This document shows positions 1-15,069 of a DNA stretch of 64,000 bases, one piece after another. The notes below the pieces were generated by a model, which did not search any database, was not told the origin of the DNA, and was given only the letters and a program-made list of their open reading frames with translations. The DNA comes from Pegea sp. RAD2-039 (Eukaryota; Chordata; Thaliacea; Salpida; Salpidae), in contig JAQGEQ010000126.1 in assembly GCA_034620365.1 (NCBI GenBank), positions 1 through 64,000 of the forward strand, written 5' to 3'. Position 1 is the first letter of the stretch. Each line of letters opens with the position of its first letter. Made by a program: the position numbers and the translations under genes.

Positions 1-309
1 GTAGGAAGGGCCAAACAACTATCTTCTTTCGGTTACCTTCCGACATATTCTAAAACCGCTGACTGCTATAAACTAACGAGCTTACCATTTTCGATTTTTT
101 ACTCAAGATTTTGGTGTTTTCTATAACAAGTTTCGTAGCGTTGCAAAATTTCCGATTCTTTTCAGTTATTTGTTTGTGTAACTTTTAAAACTCTTATTCC
201 TGACATTATCCAGATAGATTTCTATTTTATTGGTTTTCTAGTTTAGCTTTTTCATTATGTTCTCTATATTTAGGGTTTGTTGGTTTACTGTTAGAAGTAG
301 AACAAATTT
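1..309. other. Upstream non-coding stretch
   Basis: No open frame or recognisable element is visible. It lies directly upstream of the gene starting at 310 and probably holds its 5' UTR and promoter, but no clear TATA box or initiator can be assigned. Confidence 0.4.
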
Positions 310-1317
310 ATGATGATGAAAGCTGCAATTTTACTTCTGATGTTCGGTTGTTTATTTGCTGACGCAGATGTTTATCTTTACTGTACTGGAGACTGTGCAA
401 GACAGGCACCAGCATGTGAAAGAAGAAACCGTAAGCTTTATCTGATTTAACTTGTGTGAAATAAATATCAATTTAAAGTTATTGTACATAGAATTTACGT
501 TGATAAAATTTTGTTTAGATGATTGGCGGACTTATAACGACATGGTCGACAGACATCAGGAACCACTGACAACCTGCAAACCATCTTTTGGCAGTGTAAG
601 GTATAACGGCGAAATGTGGCCTGAGATGAACATCACATGGTCTATCGACGGTTGGTAATTATAAGTTTAATATTTCATAAACATTTACATCAATTTGGAT
701 TTTAGCTGGTTCTGAATTACTGCGTACAACAAAGAAGTTCATTTTAGGCTATAGATTCAGATATGATGAAATAGACCATCTTAGATTGAATCCTAATATG
801 CATGTAAGTCTACACACTGATTCAATCAATCAGTTTGTATGTTTAATAATTCAAGTAACTGACTTTGTAGTTATCCTTAACTATTTCTACTTTTAAACAT
901 AACTAGTATATCTTTTAAATATATTTGATCTGTGGCAGATAAACTTCCAGTAATATTGTTTGTTTCTTGACAGAATAAATTTATTATAACTACAGTAAAT
1001 GATCTTGTTGCGGGTGCAGAAATCGGAATACAAGTGCATGCTATGAGCTCAACGGGCGTCACAACCATGATTTGTGATAACCAATTTAGTTATCCAGGTA
1101 ACTTGATTAGTTGCTGAAAAGCGAATTTCTATTCATTTTTTTACAATATGATTTGTGATATTTCAACTTTTGTAGAGTGCTGTGATACTTCTTATACAAG
1201 AGAGCTTGAGATTTGTAGCGTTGCTGTAAACTACTGTGATCGGTAACTTAACATAATTTCAGCTTCATTCAACTTTTTAAAAACTTCCTTTTTTCCAGAC
1301 CTTACCCATCCTATTAA
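310..1317 (+). CDS. Small secreted cysteine-containing protein, family not recognised
   Basis: Six exons fit at 310-430, 519-650, 706-803, 974-1097, 1176-1242 and 1299-1317, with phases that agree and a total of 561 bases (186 residues plus stop). The start at 310 is the first of three consecutive ATGs. Residues 1 to about 18 form a signal peptide (MMMKAAILLLMFGCLFADA), so the product should enter the secretory pathway. The mature part has about ten cysteines, among them an N-terminal YCTGDC and a later ECCDT, and one N-glycosylation sequon (NIT). The middle, from about residue 60 to 140, is rich in beta-type hydrophobic alternation and could be a single beta-sandwich domain. There is no membrane segment after the signal peptide. 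An AATAAA lies 22 bases beyond the stop. The second intron starts GTTGGT; the alternative GTAATT donor two codon positions later gives a stop, so the weaker donor is preferred. I do not recognise the family and assign no function. Confidence 0.75.
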
Positions 1318-1339
1318 GAGCCAACATTAAAATTTTCTG

Positions 1340-1345
1340 AAATAA
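1340..1345 (+). promoter_or_regulatory. Poly(A) signal AATAAA
   Basis: Canonical hexamer 22 bases after the stop codon of the secreted-protein gene. Confidence 0.65.
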
Positions 1346-1599
1346 AGACATCTTCTATTGGCATCTTTTCTTGAACAAATAAATATTCTAAACTTTTAAT
1401 TTGTAATTATTTTGTTCTGAAAATGAAATCTTCAGTTAGCTTGATGGAATTAACTTTATGCTCAATATATGTCTTAATAAGGTTATCAGTTTTTGAGTTG
1501 ATAAACAATAAATTATTAAGTACTACAGGTAGAAGAGAGATAATAGCCTAACTTTAACAAAAGCTGAACAAGAAATAAATATTTTATTGAAGTTTACAA

Positions 1600-2225
1600 T
1601 CAACAGTCGATAAAGTTTGATAGGCAAGATTTACCAGATTGGTATACAGGAAATTTAATATTTAATACAATAGTTATAATCATTGTCTCAGCTTCTTCAA
1701 TTTAGATACTTTGGAAATTCGACGAATTAAATACGACTTAACTCTTGTTTTTAAAATTATCCACAATTTAATAGACCTGAAACTCGATGATTTTTCCCAT
1801 TAGTCCTTTCCTCAAATTATATCAATTCAGACGACACACATTACATCTTACTAAGCCCATATCAACTGGTATGTTAATCAGAGCCAGTTTTTTCTCATTC
1901 CGCACAATTAGTACATGGAACCAGCTGCCATCAGACATTGTCATGTTAAAACCACTCGTGTTGTTCAAGCATAATTTGAACCGTTATAACATTGCCAACA
2001 TTGTCATTTTTGAACTGTGATTTTTTTTCTCTCTTTTATTTTATTAACATTCTATGTAATTGTTCATTGTTATATATTTTGAAAACTACTGAAATACCAT
2101 GAGTGACATCTTTTTCTTTCTATATTTCTAGCTTAATAGATTTTTTTGAAACCTGTGTATTAGCGAGAGGTGCTCTCTTCAGGCACTCTCCTTCGCGTTT
2201 ATTGTAATGAATAAAAATAATTTTA
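1600..2225 (+). mobile_element. Truncated non-LTR retrotransposon (LINE), 3' end
   Basis: The plus strand carries the degenerate C-terminal end of a LINE reverse-transcriptase ORF. The characteristic block with FFSFRTISTWNQLPSDIV followed by a phenylalanine-lysine-type ending is at about 1890-2000. It is followed by a 3' UTR and a terminal stem-loop (GGTGC then CTCTCTTCA then GGCAC) at about 2168-2188, then an A-rich tail with repeated TAA-type units. The 5' part is missing and the frame is broken upstream. The same family recurs at about 8690, 17055, 30180 and 43440. Confidence 0.8.
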
Positions 2226-2490
2226 AACTGTTAAACCAAAAGCTAATTTCATTATAAATTAGAATAAAATTTGTTTCCTAATATGTTTTATTCTGAAAAT
2301 ATTAAGAAATTATAAGATTGTGCTCAATTTCTAAGTCTTAAATAAAAGCTTTTCTTTAAAATACTATGAATAAGGAAAGTTCAAAATTAATGGAAGAATA
2401 AATGATTAATTTGGTTTGATAGATAAATATGTTGAACATTTTCTCAAGCATTTTGCTGATAGAGCTTAATTATTATACGACGATATCGTG
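2000..2490 (+). repeat. Left arm of an inverted repeat flanking the PIDD1-like gene
   Basis: The LINE 3' UTR, its tail and about 250 bases beyond the tail (2225-2480) are matched in reverse orientation at 8415-8900. The sequence beyond the tail is not found after the other LINE copies at 18110 or 30395, so this is a shared segment and not just two insertions of one element. Divergence is moderate. Confidence 0.6.
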
Positions 2491-2550
2491 TGTTTGGGAG
2501 AAATGCTCTTTTCAGGCACCCTCCTTCACATTTGTTTGAATTAATAAATA
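2485..2550 (+). mobile_element. LINE 3' tail only
   Basis: A second, separate copy of the LINE 3' terminal sequence: a GTGTTTGGGAGAAATGCTC stretch followed by TTTTCAGGCACCCTCCTTC and an AATAAATAAA-type tail. Only the last 65 or so bases are present, which fits a severe 5' truncation at insertion. Confidence 0.65.
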
Positions 2551-2559
2551 AAATAAATC

Positions 2560-4124
2560 TCTGTTTTAAAGATAAATTATTTATTCAATATTTATTTATA
2601 TTTATGCAAACTTATCTGTATTACCTTTTATTTATCTTTATATACTTATAATAAAAATACAATAAAAACTTTTATAGAGACTAAATATTGTTTTTGAATT
2701 TTTCTGTCTAATAAATTGGATTTTCGTATATAAAAAACTTAAAAACTTTTGATAAAGTAATTTTGTAGTACAATGGTCATTTCTGTAACTTGTCTACATT
2801 TAAATAACAAAACTATCTTTATATACTTCGCCAAATTGTTACTAAGGAAAGGTCCCTTTACGTCTACTTGAAAATTGTTGTTCTTCTTTCAAGATTTGCT
2901 GATGTAGAATAATAGTTTGATTATCCATTACACGAGTTGCATATAGTTAAAATCAAGTTCTAATGAGTCAAAATTCAAGATCTGTTTACAGAAGTTTACT
3001 GAAAATTGAAATTTTTCTAAAAAACCGAAGTTGTTTCAGTCTGACGTCGGAATCTTTAAATTTCTGATTACAACTACTATCTCTTTACTAAGTCTTAACT
3101 CTTACTGAACCTTTAATGAGAACATTATAAGTTAGCCAAATATGTTAGTCATAGAAATTAAATAGTTACCCTTAAGAATTATTTCTTAGATCCAGAAGAG
3201 ATGTAAAAGTAAAGTTAAATTGTTTCAAATTTTTGAAGACTTACTAAGAAGTACACCTCTAAAAACTTATTTTTATTTTGATACTTATTTCTATCTTCTA
3301 AACATTACAAATAATAAACCACAAAGTTTCATTTTGTATATTGAAAGATGCTTTTAGTAAATAAAAACAGTTTTTTGATTTTTCTAGAATTTTAATTTTG
3401 TGTGGAATTATTTTGTTATCAAGCAAATTCCTCAAGCCATAAATACCTGTGATTTTCATTTAAAATGGGATAACTTCTTATAGTTCTTTTAAACTAAAGT
3501 AATACGTTAAAATTTGGTTAGTTATGCAATGACAATTATAATATATTATAAATTTAACATGTTTAGTTTTAATTATATTTCATACAAGGTTATTTCCCTA
3601 ACATTTGACCAATTCAAAATTTTACCCGCTTTTTATTTGTACAAAATATCTAATTGTTTCACTTAATTGAATTATTTTTAACTTGATTTTGATTAGTTTA
3701 TTTTTTTCTCTGTAAAGTAAGAATCTTTTTTTATGTCTTTTTCCTGTTATTTTTCCTTTTTTTAAATTAGATTAGAAAAAAATAGGAATATTTAGTTAAG
3801 AAGATGTGAAAGTTTTATTATTAATGATAAACAAAGATAAAAATCTTATAAACTTCATAAATATTTCTCTGTGAAATATTTGTTCAAAAAATATGTATAT
3901 TGAATTTTAAGTCTGTAGAAAACAATCATTTTTGATAAACTATCAATCCTTAATATTTTATAAAGAAAATATAGATCTTAAAATATCATGATCTTTTCTA
4001 AACCCAGAACTTTGTTGCTGATTCATTTTATGGCTACATGATAACTTAATTATAAAAATAATATTTCTTAAAGTTTTTTTTTTGTATTTACATAGATAAA
4101 TTACTAAATTAGAATGATAGCAAA
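2560..4124. other. AT-rich intergenic region
   Basis: No coding frame or element is recognised. It ends at the start codon of the PIDD1-like gene and must contain that gene's promoter or 5' UTR, but no specific site can be named. Confidence 0.5.
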
Positions 4125-7100
4125 ATGGAGGTTGATAATCAGTTGAAAGATCTTATGAGACAAGCAAAATATTCTAAAAAGTTGAACTTGGAGTTAAACA
4201 TGAAGTCTGTTTCTTGCCGAAATCTTTTTAAAAAAGCTTTTTTTTCAATCAAGCAAAAAAATGGCTTAGATGATGTTAAGACATTGTATCTTCCAACTGA
4301 TGATTGGAGCTCAGAAGATGACTCTGTCTTAGAGCTTATTACAGAAATGATTTATTTGAAGATAGCTGTTCTGAAAGGTTATCAAAAAGGATGTGAAATT
4401 AGAAAAGGATTTCAATCATTACCTTGTGGTCTTGATAGTTTAACAAATTTATCTCATTTAGATATAAGCTTTAATTGCTTAACTATACTTCCGGAAAAAA
4501 TAAGAAGCTTGAATTCTTTAAAAATTCTTATTTTAAATAAAAATAACCTCAACGAAATTAATGTTAATTTATTTCCAACTTCCCTGGAAGAGCTTTATTG
4601 TCGCAACAATTGCATTGATGAAGTGAGAGGTACTTTTACAGAAGTTTCAAGGTTAAGAGTCCTTGAATTTTCATCAAACAAAATCAAAACATTTCCAAAT
4701 TCTATCTGCTTTCTACAAAAACTTTCTTTTCTCAGTTTAAATGACAACAAACTATCCCATTTTCCATTAAAATGTTTGAAATGCAAGCTTTTGAAAAAGC
4801 TGGACATTAGTCACAACCAAATAGGTAGGGATATGTTTAAAATAAATTTCTAAAATATCTTTTTGGCCTTAAAATTAAATTTCATCTTAATAAAATTCTG
4901 ATTAAACTTTTTTATATGAATAAATACTGAAAAAATTAATTCTTTATTTTTAGGATTTCTCGAAGATAGCTTACAACTTCCAAATCAACTGAACAAAATT
5001 GATTTAAGCTATAATCAAATTAGAAGCATTCCACAATTTTATAAAGAAAACTCTATTTTTAAATTAGATGGAAATATCACAGTTAAAGATTTCAAGCCCA
5101 ACAAAAGTTAGTTTAAAATACTCTCACTTCACTTATTTCTAACTTTTTTACTTATAGTTGACACCTCAGTGGATTTTTACGATGTACCGACCATTCTTCA
5201 AGAGTATAACTTTAGTTCTTTCACAGTAGATCCGCAGAAAGGGCTCGGAATCAATTTGCCTTGTGGAATAAAAATTATTTTTCCAATTTACTGTTTGAAG
5301 CAACCAGTTGATCTCTTTTGTAAATTATTGACTCCAGAAGAAACAGATTTTATCAGAAATTCTTCAGACCAACTGCTTAGTGATATCTTGAAGATTGGAC
5401 CTGATGGTTCCAAATTCGAAAAAGTGAATTTTTGTCACTGCTCAATCTATTGCAACTGTAGAGGTTTCTTTTCAGGCAGTTAAGATCACTATTCCGTTCC
5501 ACTTCACTGCGTTTGATGGTCAGCAGCGAAATGTTGTGATGAGATCGTTATCAGTAGCTGATGATCAAGAAATTTATGAAGATCTTGAGTCTGTTGATGT
5601 TGATCTTGATCTTCAGCAGCTGATTTTAACTTGATTTAGAGTAAGGATTGATGAAGGAGCTGAGACTTGTCAAACTCTTGTGGATCACTTTACTGCGTTC
5701 GCTGTTGTATCGCGATTAGTCGAGAACTGTTTGCAACTGAAAGAAGTAATTTTGTGTCTTCTTCATCTTGTCATCCATCTTATCTTCGTGATCTTGTGCA
5801 GAATTCAGCAGATGTTCTTTACTCGACTGTCAATCCTCTCAATAAAATCTACTTTCCATCACATTCAGTGACTCAAGATACAAGAATCAAATTGCAAGTA
5901 TGTTAGAGGGTTCTGTCAAAGACTTCCGGGTATTCTGAAGCTTTTAGAGATACCCAGGGATTCGAGAAGAGCCTACTCGAAGAAGATTGTTGACAACTTT
6001 CATCTGATCTTTCTCACTTTCAGACTCTTCGAGTGAATCCTGCTTTTTTGCAAAGAGCCAATCTGGAGTCGGTTGTAGTTAGTGATGTGCTTCACATATC
6101 CACTGAACCCAAGAACACCAACTTTCAGAAGCCTGTGGTCCTCCACATCAGTCTTCCTGATTCACTGGCTCGTTGATGACTTTCTCCAAGCTCAAAATTA
6201 TTTTTAAATTATTTTCAGATTGGAAAAATATTTGATAAAAATAAACTGAAATTACTCAAATGGACTTTGGACTCAGATTGGAAAGACATCACATCCAGCA
6301 CCAGTCTCACTTTCACCACATTGGATGTCTCTTTTCCACTTCAATCCTTCTGCAGGTTGATCTTTAAAATCAAGATCAGTTCCTCACAACTTATTCGGAT
6401 GTCTTATAGATTTATGCTAGCCTGGGAAAACTTGACAGGTGTAGTCCGACGAGTGTACCGCAGACTGACCACCTACAATGTCCAATTTATCGCCATGCAA
6501 GTTCGGTCCGTTTAGTCACTGGTCGTGTCACCATGGTTACATCATTTGCAGCGAAAGAAGCTCCCAACAGCGATGATTGCTCAATGCATCCGGGAAGAGA
6601 ATGTTGAAGCGCGAATCAAACAATTGGGCGAAATCGGATATTTCGGCGATGATCCTTGTACGGGAGTTCAAAGGTTACGCGAAGGAGAGATGTTTAAGAT
6701 CAAAGTGAGCTCTGTTGCCTCCTAGTGGTGGAAATCAATTTATCAATGTCTTCAGGTAGTTGGAGGAATCCGATTGAAATCTCAGGATCAAGCTGATCTT
6801 CGACATCTCGAAGAACGAGTCTTGTTGAAACGCTTTCATAGCCAACATCCTCCTCAAAAATCTGGTTTCAGCAGGTGCCCTTCACGCCCCATTTCATTGA
6901 AATTAACTGACACCATATCTCTAATCAGATTCTGCATCGAAGCATCATCTGATGACGTCACTTACACCGATACTCACAGCGGTTACATCTCGTTCTACAA
7001 AGTCGAGCACATTCCCGTTGCTACTGGTGATCCACCAACACCAAACAGGAACGGAATCCGAAGCGAAGCGAAGAAGAGAACTCACATCGAGACGGAAGTG

Positions 7101-7937
7101 ACGTCACAATGGACTCCCGCTCATCCTGAACCGTGTAAAGAGGACTTTGAACATCTCGATGATGTCCTTGTAGTCCTGGAGGTGACGTTTTGACACAAGG
7201 AGTTCGAATATGCAAATGAAATTGTTTACAGTCCCCAGTTCGACCCCTACCACCTGCCCCACAGTTCGACCTGCCCCTCAATTTCGGAGAGCTAGGTGAG
7301 GACTTTTTGATTGACATGCTGATGACGTCACGACTTCTTTGATGTAGGAACTGGGATGTTCACTGACGTCAACCTACGCCACATCTCCAACTTCCTCGGT
7401 ATGGATTGGATGGATGTGGGTCACTACTTGGGTTTTCGGACTGAAGAACTGGATAGGTTTGTGACTCCATTTAAAATCCTGCTTTCTGATTGGTTCATAT
7501 TTAAAGGATTCAACTGGATTATCCAAATAGTACAAAAGAGCAGATCTTTCGGATGTTGAAGTATTGGTCTTATCTACATCTTCATGATGACAACTGTGTT
7601 CAGCAGTAAGTTCCCTAATTACTCATCTTCCAGTCTCAATCCTATTTAAACTTGTTAACTGTTTGTGGTAACAACCTAATTCAACCTGTCTTTTTCTGAT
7701 TGGTTGAAAGTTGATTTGCGTTTCACTTCAAAATTCGAACAGTTCCTCGATGAAAATTGCCTAAAATGCTTCTAATTTTATCTTCCTAATTTCAGGATGA
7801 CATCTGCTTTCACGGAAGCTGGTCGTAAAGACATCGCAGAACGAGTCGATCAGATTTTTCAAGATGGATTACAAAGATTTAAAAGCTCTGTGAAAAAAAT
7901 TCGAACAAATGATAAACGCTTCACAGAAAACTTATGA
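4125..7937 (+). CDS. PIDD1: PIDD1-like protein: LRR, two ZU5, UPA and death domain
   Basis: Cytosolic scaffold of the PIDDosome family, which recruits RAIDD and caspase-2 or RIP1/NEMO through a C-terminal death domain. Exon 1 (4125-4824, ATG in good context, no signal peptide) and exon 2 (4954-5106) encode about seven leucine-rich repeats with LxxLxLxxN spacing. Exons from 5158-5423 and 5476 encode the first ZU5 domain (GIKIIFP, GPDGSKFEK, VKITIPFHF), continuing to a DHFTAFAVVSR segment near 5690. A second ZU5 follows (about 5790-6360), then a UPA-type region (about 6410-7190: AQCIREENVEARIKQL, GEMFKIK) that lines up with PIDD1. The death domain is at about 7349-7860 (LRHISNFLGMDWMDVGHYLG, then MLKYWSYL and AGRKDIAERV). 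The last exon ends at 7937. Several introns are only about 45-60 bases and some junctions between 5590 and 6260 are approximate. The autoprocessing motifs differ from HFS (see findings). Confidence 0.88.
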
Positions 7938-8079
7938 ATCAAAAACCTTTTCGCACTGTGCTTCCTGCTTCTTGTGATTATCAAGAAACTGAAACCATTA
8001 GCAGAACAGAATTCACGCTGATGGATTTTGTTAAATTTTTTAACCAAACTGTTGATTTTGGATATCTTATTGTTTTTTA

Positions 8080-8085
8080 AATAAA
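8080..8085 (+). promoter_or_regulatory. Poly(A) signal AATAAA
   Basis: Hexamer about 140 bases after the PIDD1-like stop codon. Confidence 0.5.
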
Positions 8086-8414
8086 ATTTCATTTTGATAC
8101 TTATATCAACATTAAAATTTAAAAACCTATATTGATTTTGTAACATTTGATGGTATAAAGCTTTCAATGTCAACAATTATTGGCTAGGTCTTGTGTACTA
8201 AAAGCAGTGAACAAATCTGTATTAAGATTTGACTAGTGATAAGGTGTGTGAGTTCTAGCAAATTAATCAAATTTATAGACCCTTGATAGGTGAAAAAACA
8301 CCTAAAATTGATATAATATCGACAAGAAAAGAAATAAATTAAAAGATGTAAAACATAATTTAAGCTAAATAAATTAAAACTTGTCAATCCTACTAACATA
8401 AGAAAGAATTTGAA

Positions 8415-8900
8415 TTATAAGTAATATTGCCCTCTAATAATTAAGCTCCATAAAAAAATATTTAAGAAAATATACTTATCTAACTAATCAAATTAATCAT
8501 TTATTCTTCTAATCTTTTTGAAATTTTTATAATCAGAATATTTTAAAGAAGAGCTTTTATTTAAGAATTAGAAATTACACAATCTTATATTTTCTAAATA
8601 TTTTTAGAATAAAACATTTTAGAAAGCAAATTCTATTCTAACTTATAATGAAATTAGTTTTTGGTTTATCAGTTAAAACTATTTTTATTCGTTACAATAA
8701 ATGCAAAGGAGAGTGACTGAAGAGAGTACCTCCCGCTAACACACATTCTCACTGATAATACCTATTAAGTTAAAAATATAGAAAGTAAAAGATGTAACAC
8801 ATGACATTTCAGTAGTCCTCAAAACATATACAGTGAACAGTAACATAGAATGTTAATAATATAAAATAAAGGAAAAAATCACAGTTTAACAATGACAATG
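8415..8900 (-). repeat. Right arm of the inverted repeat flanking the PIDD1-like gene
   Basis: Reverse-complement match of 2000-2490, including sequence beyond the LINE tail (for example the shared AATAAATGATTAATTTG and GGAGCTTAATTATTA-like stretches). The two arms lie about 6 kb apart with the PIDD1-like gene between them. Confidence 0.6.
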
Positions 8901-9795
8901 TTGGCAATGTTATAACAGTTCAACTTCTTGTAAATGTTGCATGAACACATTCGATTTTTTTGATATCACCAACTTGACATGGCATCCATACACTGACATT
9001 GTATTCAAGAATTAAACGTACGTACAATTTGAAGAGGTTGATAAACAAGTATGGACCCTTAGAATTAAAGGTCTTTACAGTAAGGAAGACATGGTTGATT
9101 GATTTTGCAAAGATTTTGAAAATATAACAGTAATGCCAAAGTTAAGGACCAAAGATATTCGTGGAATAATAAATCCATTGATGGAATATTGGTTTTAGGA
9201 ATTTGCAGCTGGTTTACGGGAGAAAGTTATAAGCTCAGACTTTGTGAGCTGGATTCTGAGCTACCAGTTCGTAGACCAGTCTTCTACAGTGTGCAGTGCA
9301 GTTTGAAGTTTTGAAGGATTGCAAGATAATAGCTTGATATCATCTGCATACACAAACACTCTGACATCATCTACTGCTACTAATCTTCTGATGAGGTCTT
9401 CAATGAAAATTAAAAAGAGAAGGGGACGCGGAACAGAACCCGGAGGAACACCACTAGTGATTCGACTAGGAGTAGGTAAAGATCTTTCAGCACGAGTTTG
9501 TTGAATTCTACCTGAAAAGTAATCTTCGATCCACTTTAAGATAAAGTTGTTGATTTTTAATTTTTATAATATAATAACGAGCTTGTTTTGTAAGACAGAA
9601 TCAAACGCCTTAGCAAAATCGAGATAGATGATGTCACTAAGAGTATTACTTTCATAATGGGCTGTAAGCTCATTAAGAAAAGTGAGATGTTGAGTCAGAG
9701 AAGATCTCCGTTTCACAAAGCCATGCTGGACATCATATATTAGATGATGCTCCGTCAAATGACTGGTCATTTGATTGTGAATGATCAATATATAA
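8690..9795 (-). mobile_element. LINE fragment with reverse-transcriptase core
   Basis: Read on the minus strand, it carries conserved reverse-transcriptase motifs: the LDFAKAFDSV block (motif A, about 9580-9630), a G-x-P-P-G-S-V-type block (about 9420-9470) and FVYADDIKLL (motif C, about 9330-9360). The 3' UTR and terminal stem-loop end at about 8696. The frame is interrupted and the region between the catalytic core and the C-terminal end carries internal deletions, so this copy is dead. There is no endonuclease domain in this copy. The motifs suit a CR1/L2/Jockey-type LINE, but I cannot name the clade. Confidence 0.8.
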
Positions 9796-10761
9796 AAATC
9801 AAGGCTTTATATCAAACTACTTAATTGTATTTTGTAATTCTTCCTAGTTTCAAAGTAAACTACTTTTAGTATTAATTTATTATACATATATTATAGATGA
9901 ACAATTATTTTATAAAACTTGGTTTTGTTTGATTTTCAGACAGAGCAAAAATCTTTTTTGTTAGAAAAGTTTTTACTATTTTTTCGTTTTAGGTAATTCC
10001 CCTACATTTTTCATAAGTTTTTATAAGCATACTATATCAGAAAAACAATTTCTCAATATTATTTTTCTGCTCCAAAATTCTTCTGCATTAATTGGTTCAG
10101 TGCTTTTTAGTTCTTCGCCATAATTAAGTTGATTTCAAATGTTAATCCTCCAATCATATAACTGCCTTTTCTGACTTATAGAATCAACTAAATTTATTTA
10201 AATTAAATACTTTTAGTTTAAAATATTGTTGTATAAAAACTTATTCATTAGCTTTTTTTGCAAAACAAATTATTATATGATTATTTTCTTAAATATGGTG
10301 ATATAATTATTGGGTGGCACTTGATTTAATTCAATTATAATATTTTTTTAAGTTTAATAATTTTAATGAGTTTATTTGTAATTGTTTTTTTTTCGTTGAA
10401 TATTTTTAGAAACTTTTTTAGAGGTTAAATGCTTAATTTTTACTTTATTTGTATTAAAAGCAGTTATTAACTATGAATTATTTAATTACAAAAGTTTTTA
10501 AAATTTGGTGTTAATGTGAACTTGATATATTTTAAAAATCTTAGCCAGTATTAGTTATTTTAGTTTATTATTTTAAAAGCTTATTACTTTATTATTAAGT
10601 AATAGGTAATGAAATAGATGATAATATTTTTATTGGAATTGTATAATTTAGAATGAACGAAACATTTAATGAATTTTATTTTAAAAAGTTGAATAATTAT
10701 TTTTTAATATTATCAGTATAACCAAGTTTTATTAAGCTCTAATTTAAATTCTTTGTTTATT
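9796..10761. other. AT-rich intergenic region upstream of the MSK gene
   Basis: No coding or repeat signal is recognised. It must contain the MSK promoter and 5' UTR. Confidence 0.45.
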
Positions 10762-15002
<4,241 letters not shown>

Positions 15003-15062
15003 AATTTTTCTTTCTCATTGTTTGAAACTTTTAATGTTTTTTTTTCTGAGCTTTTGTACATA

Positions 15063-15068
15063 AATAAA
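15063..15068 (+). promoter_or_regulatory. Poly(A) signal AATAAA
   Basis: Hexamer 61 bases after the MSK stop codon. Confidence 0.65.
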
Positions 15069-15069
15069 C

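Noticed and set aside
5898-6010. Frameshift mutation in the PIDD1-like gene
   Set aside because: The apparent break at CAAGTATGTTAG is explained by a GTATGT splice donor; the frame resumes after the next acceptor near 6023.
7021-7317. 98-codon minus-strand frame
   Set aside because: It lies antisense to the UPA/linker part of the PIDD1-like gene and has no domain.
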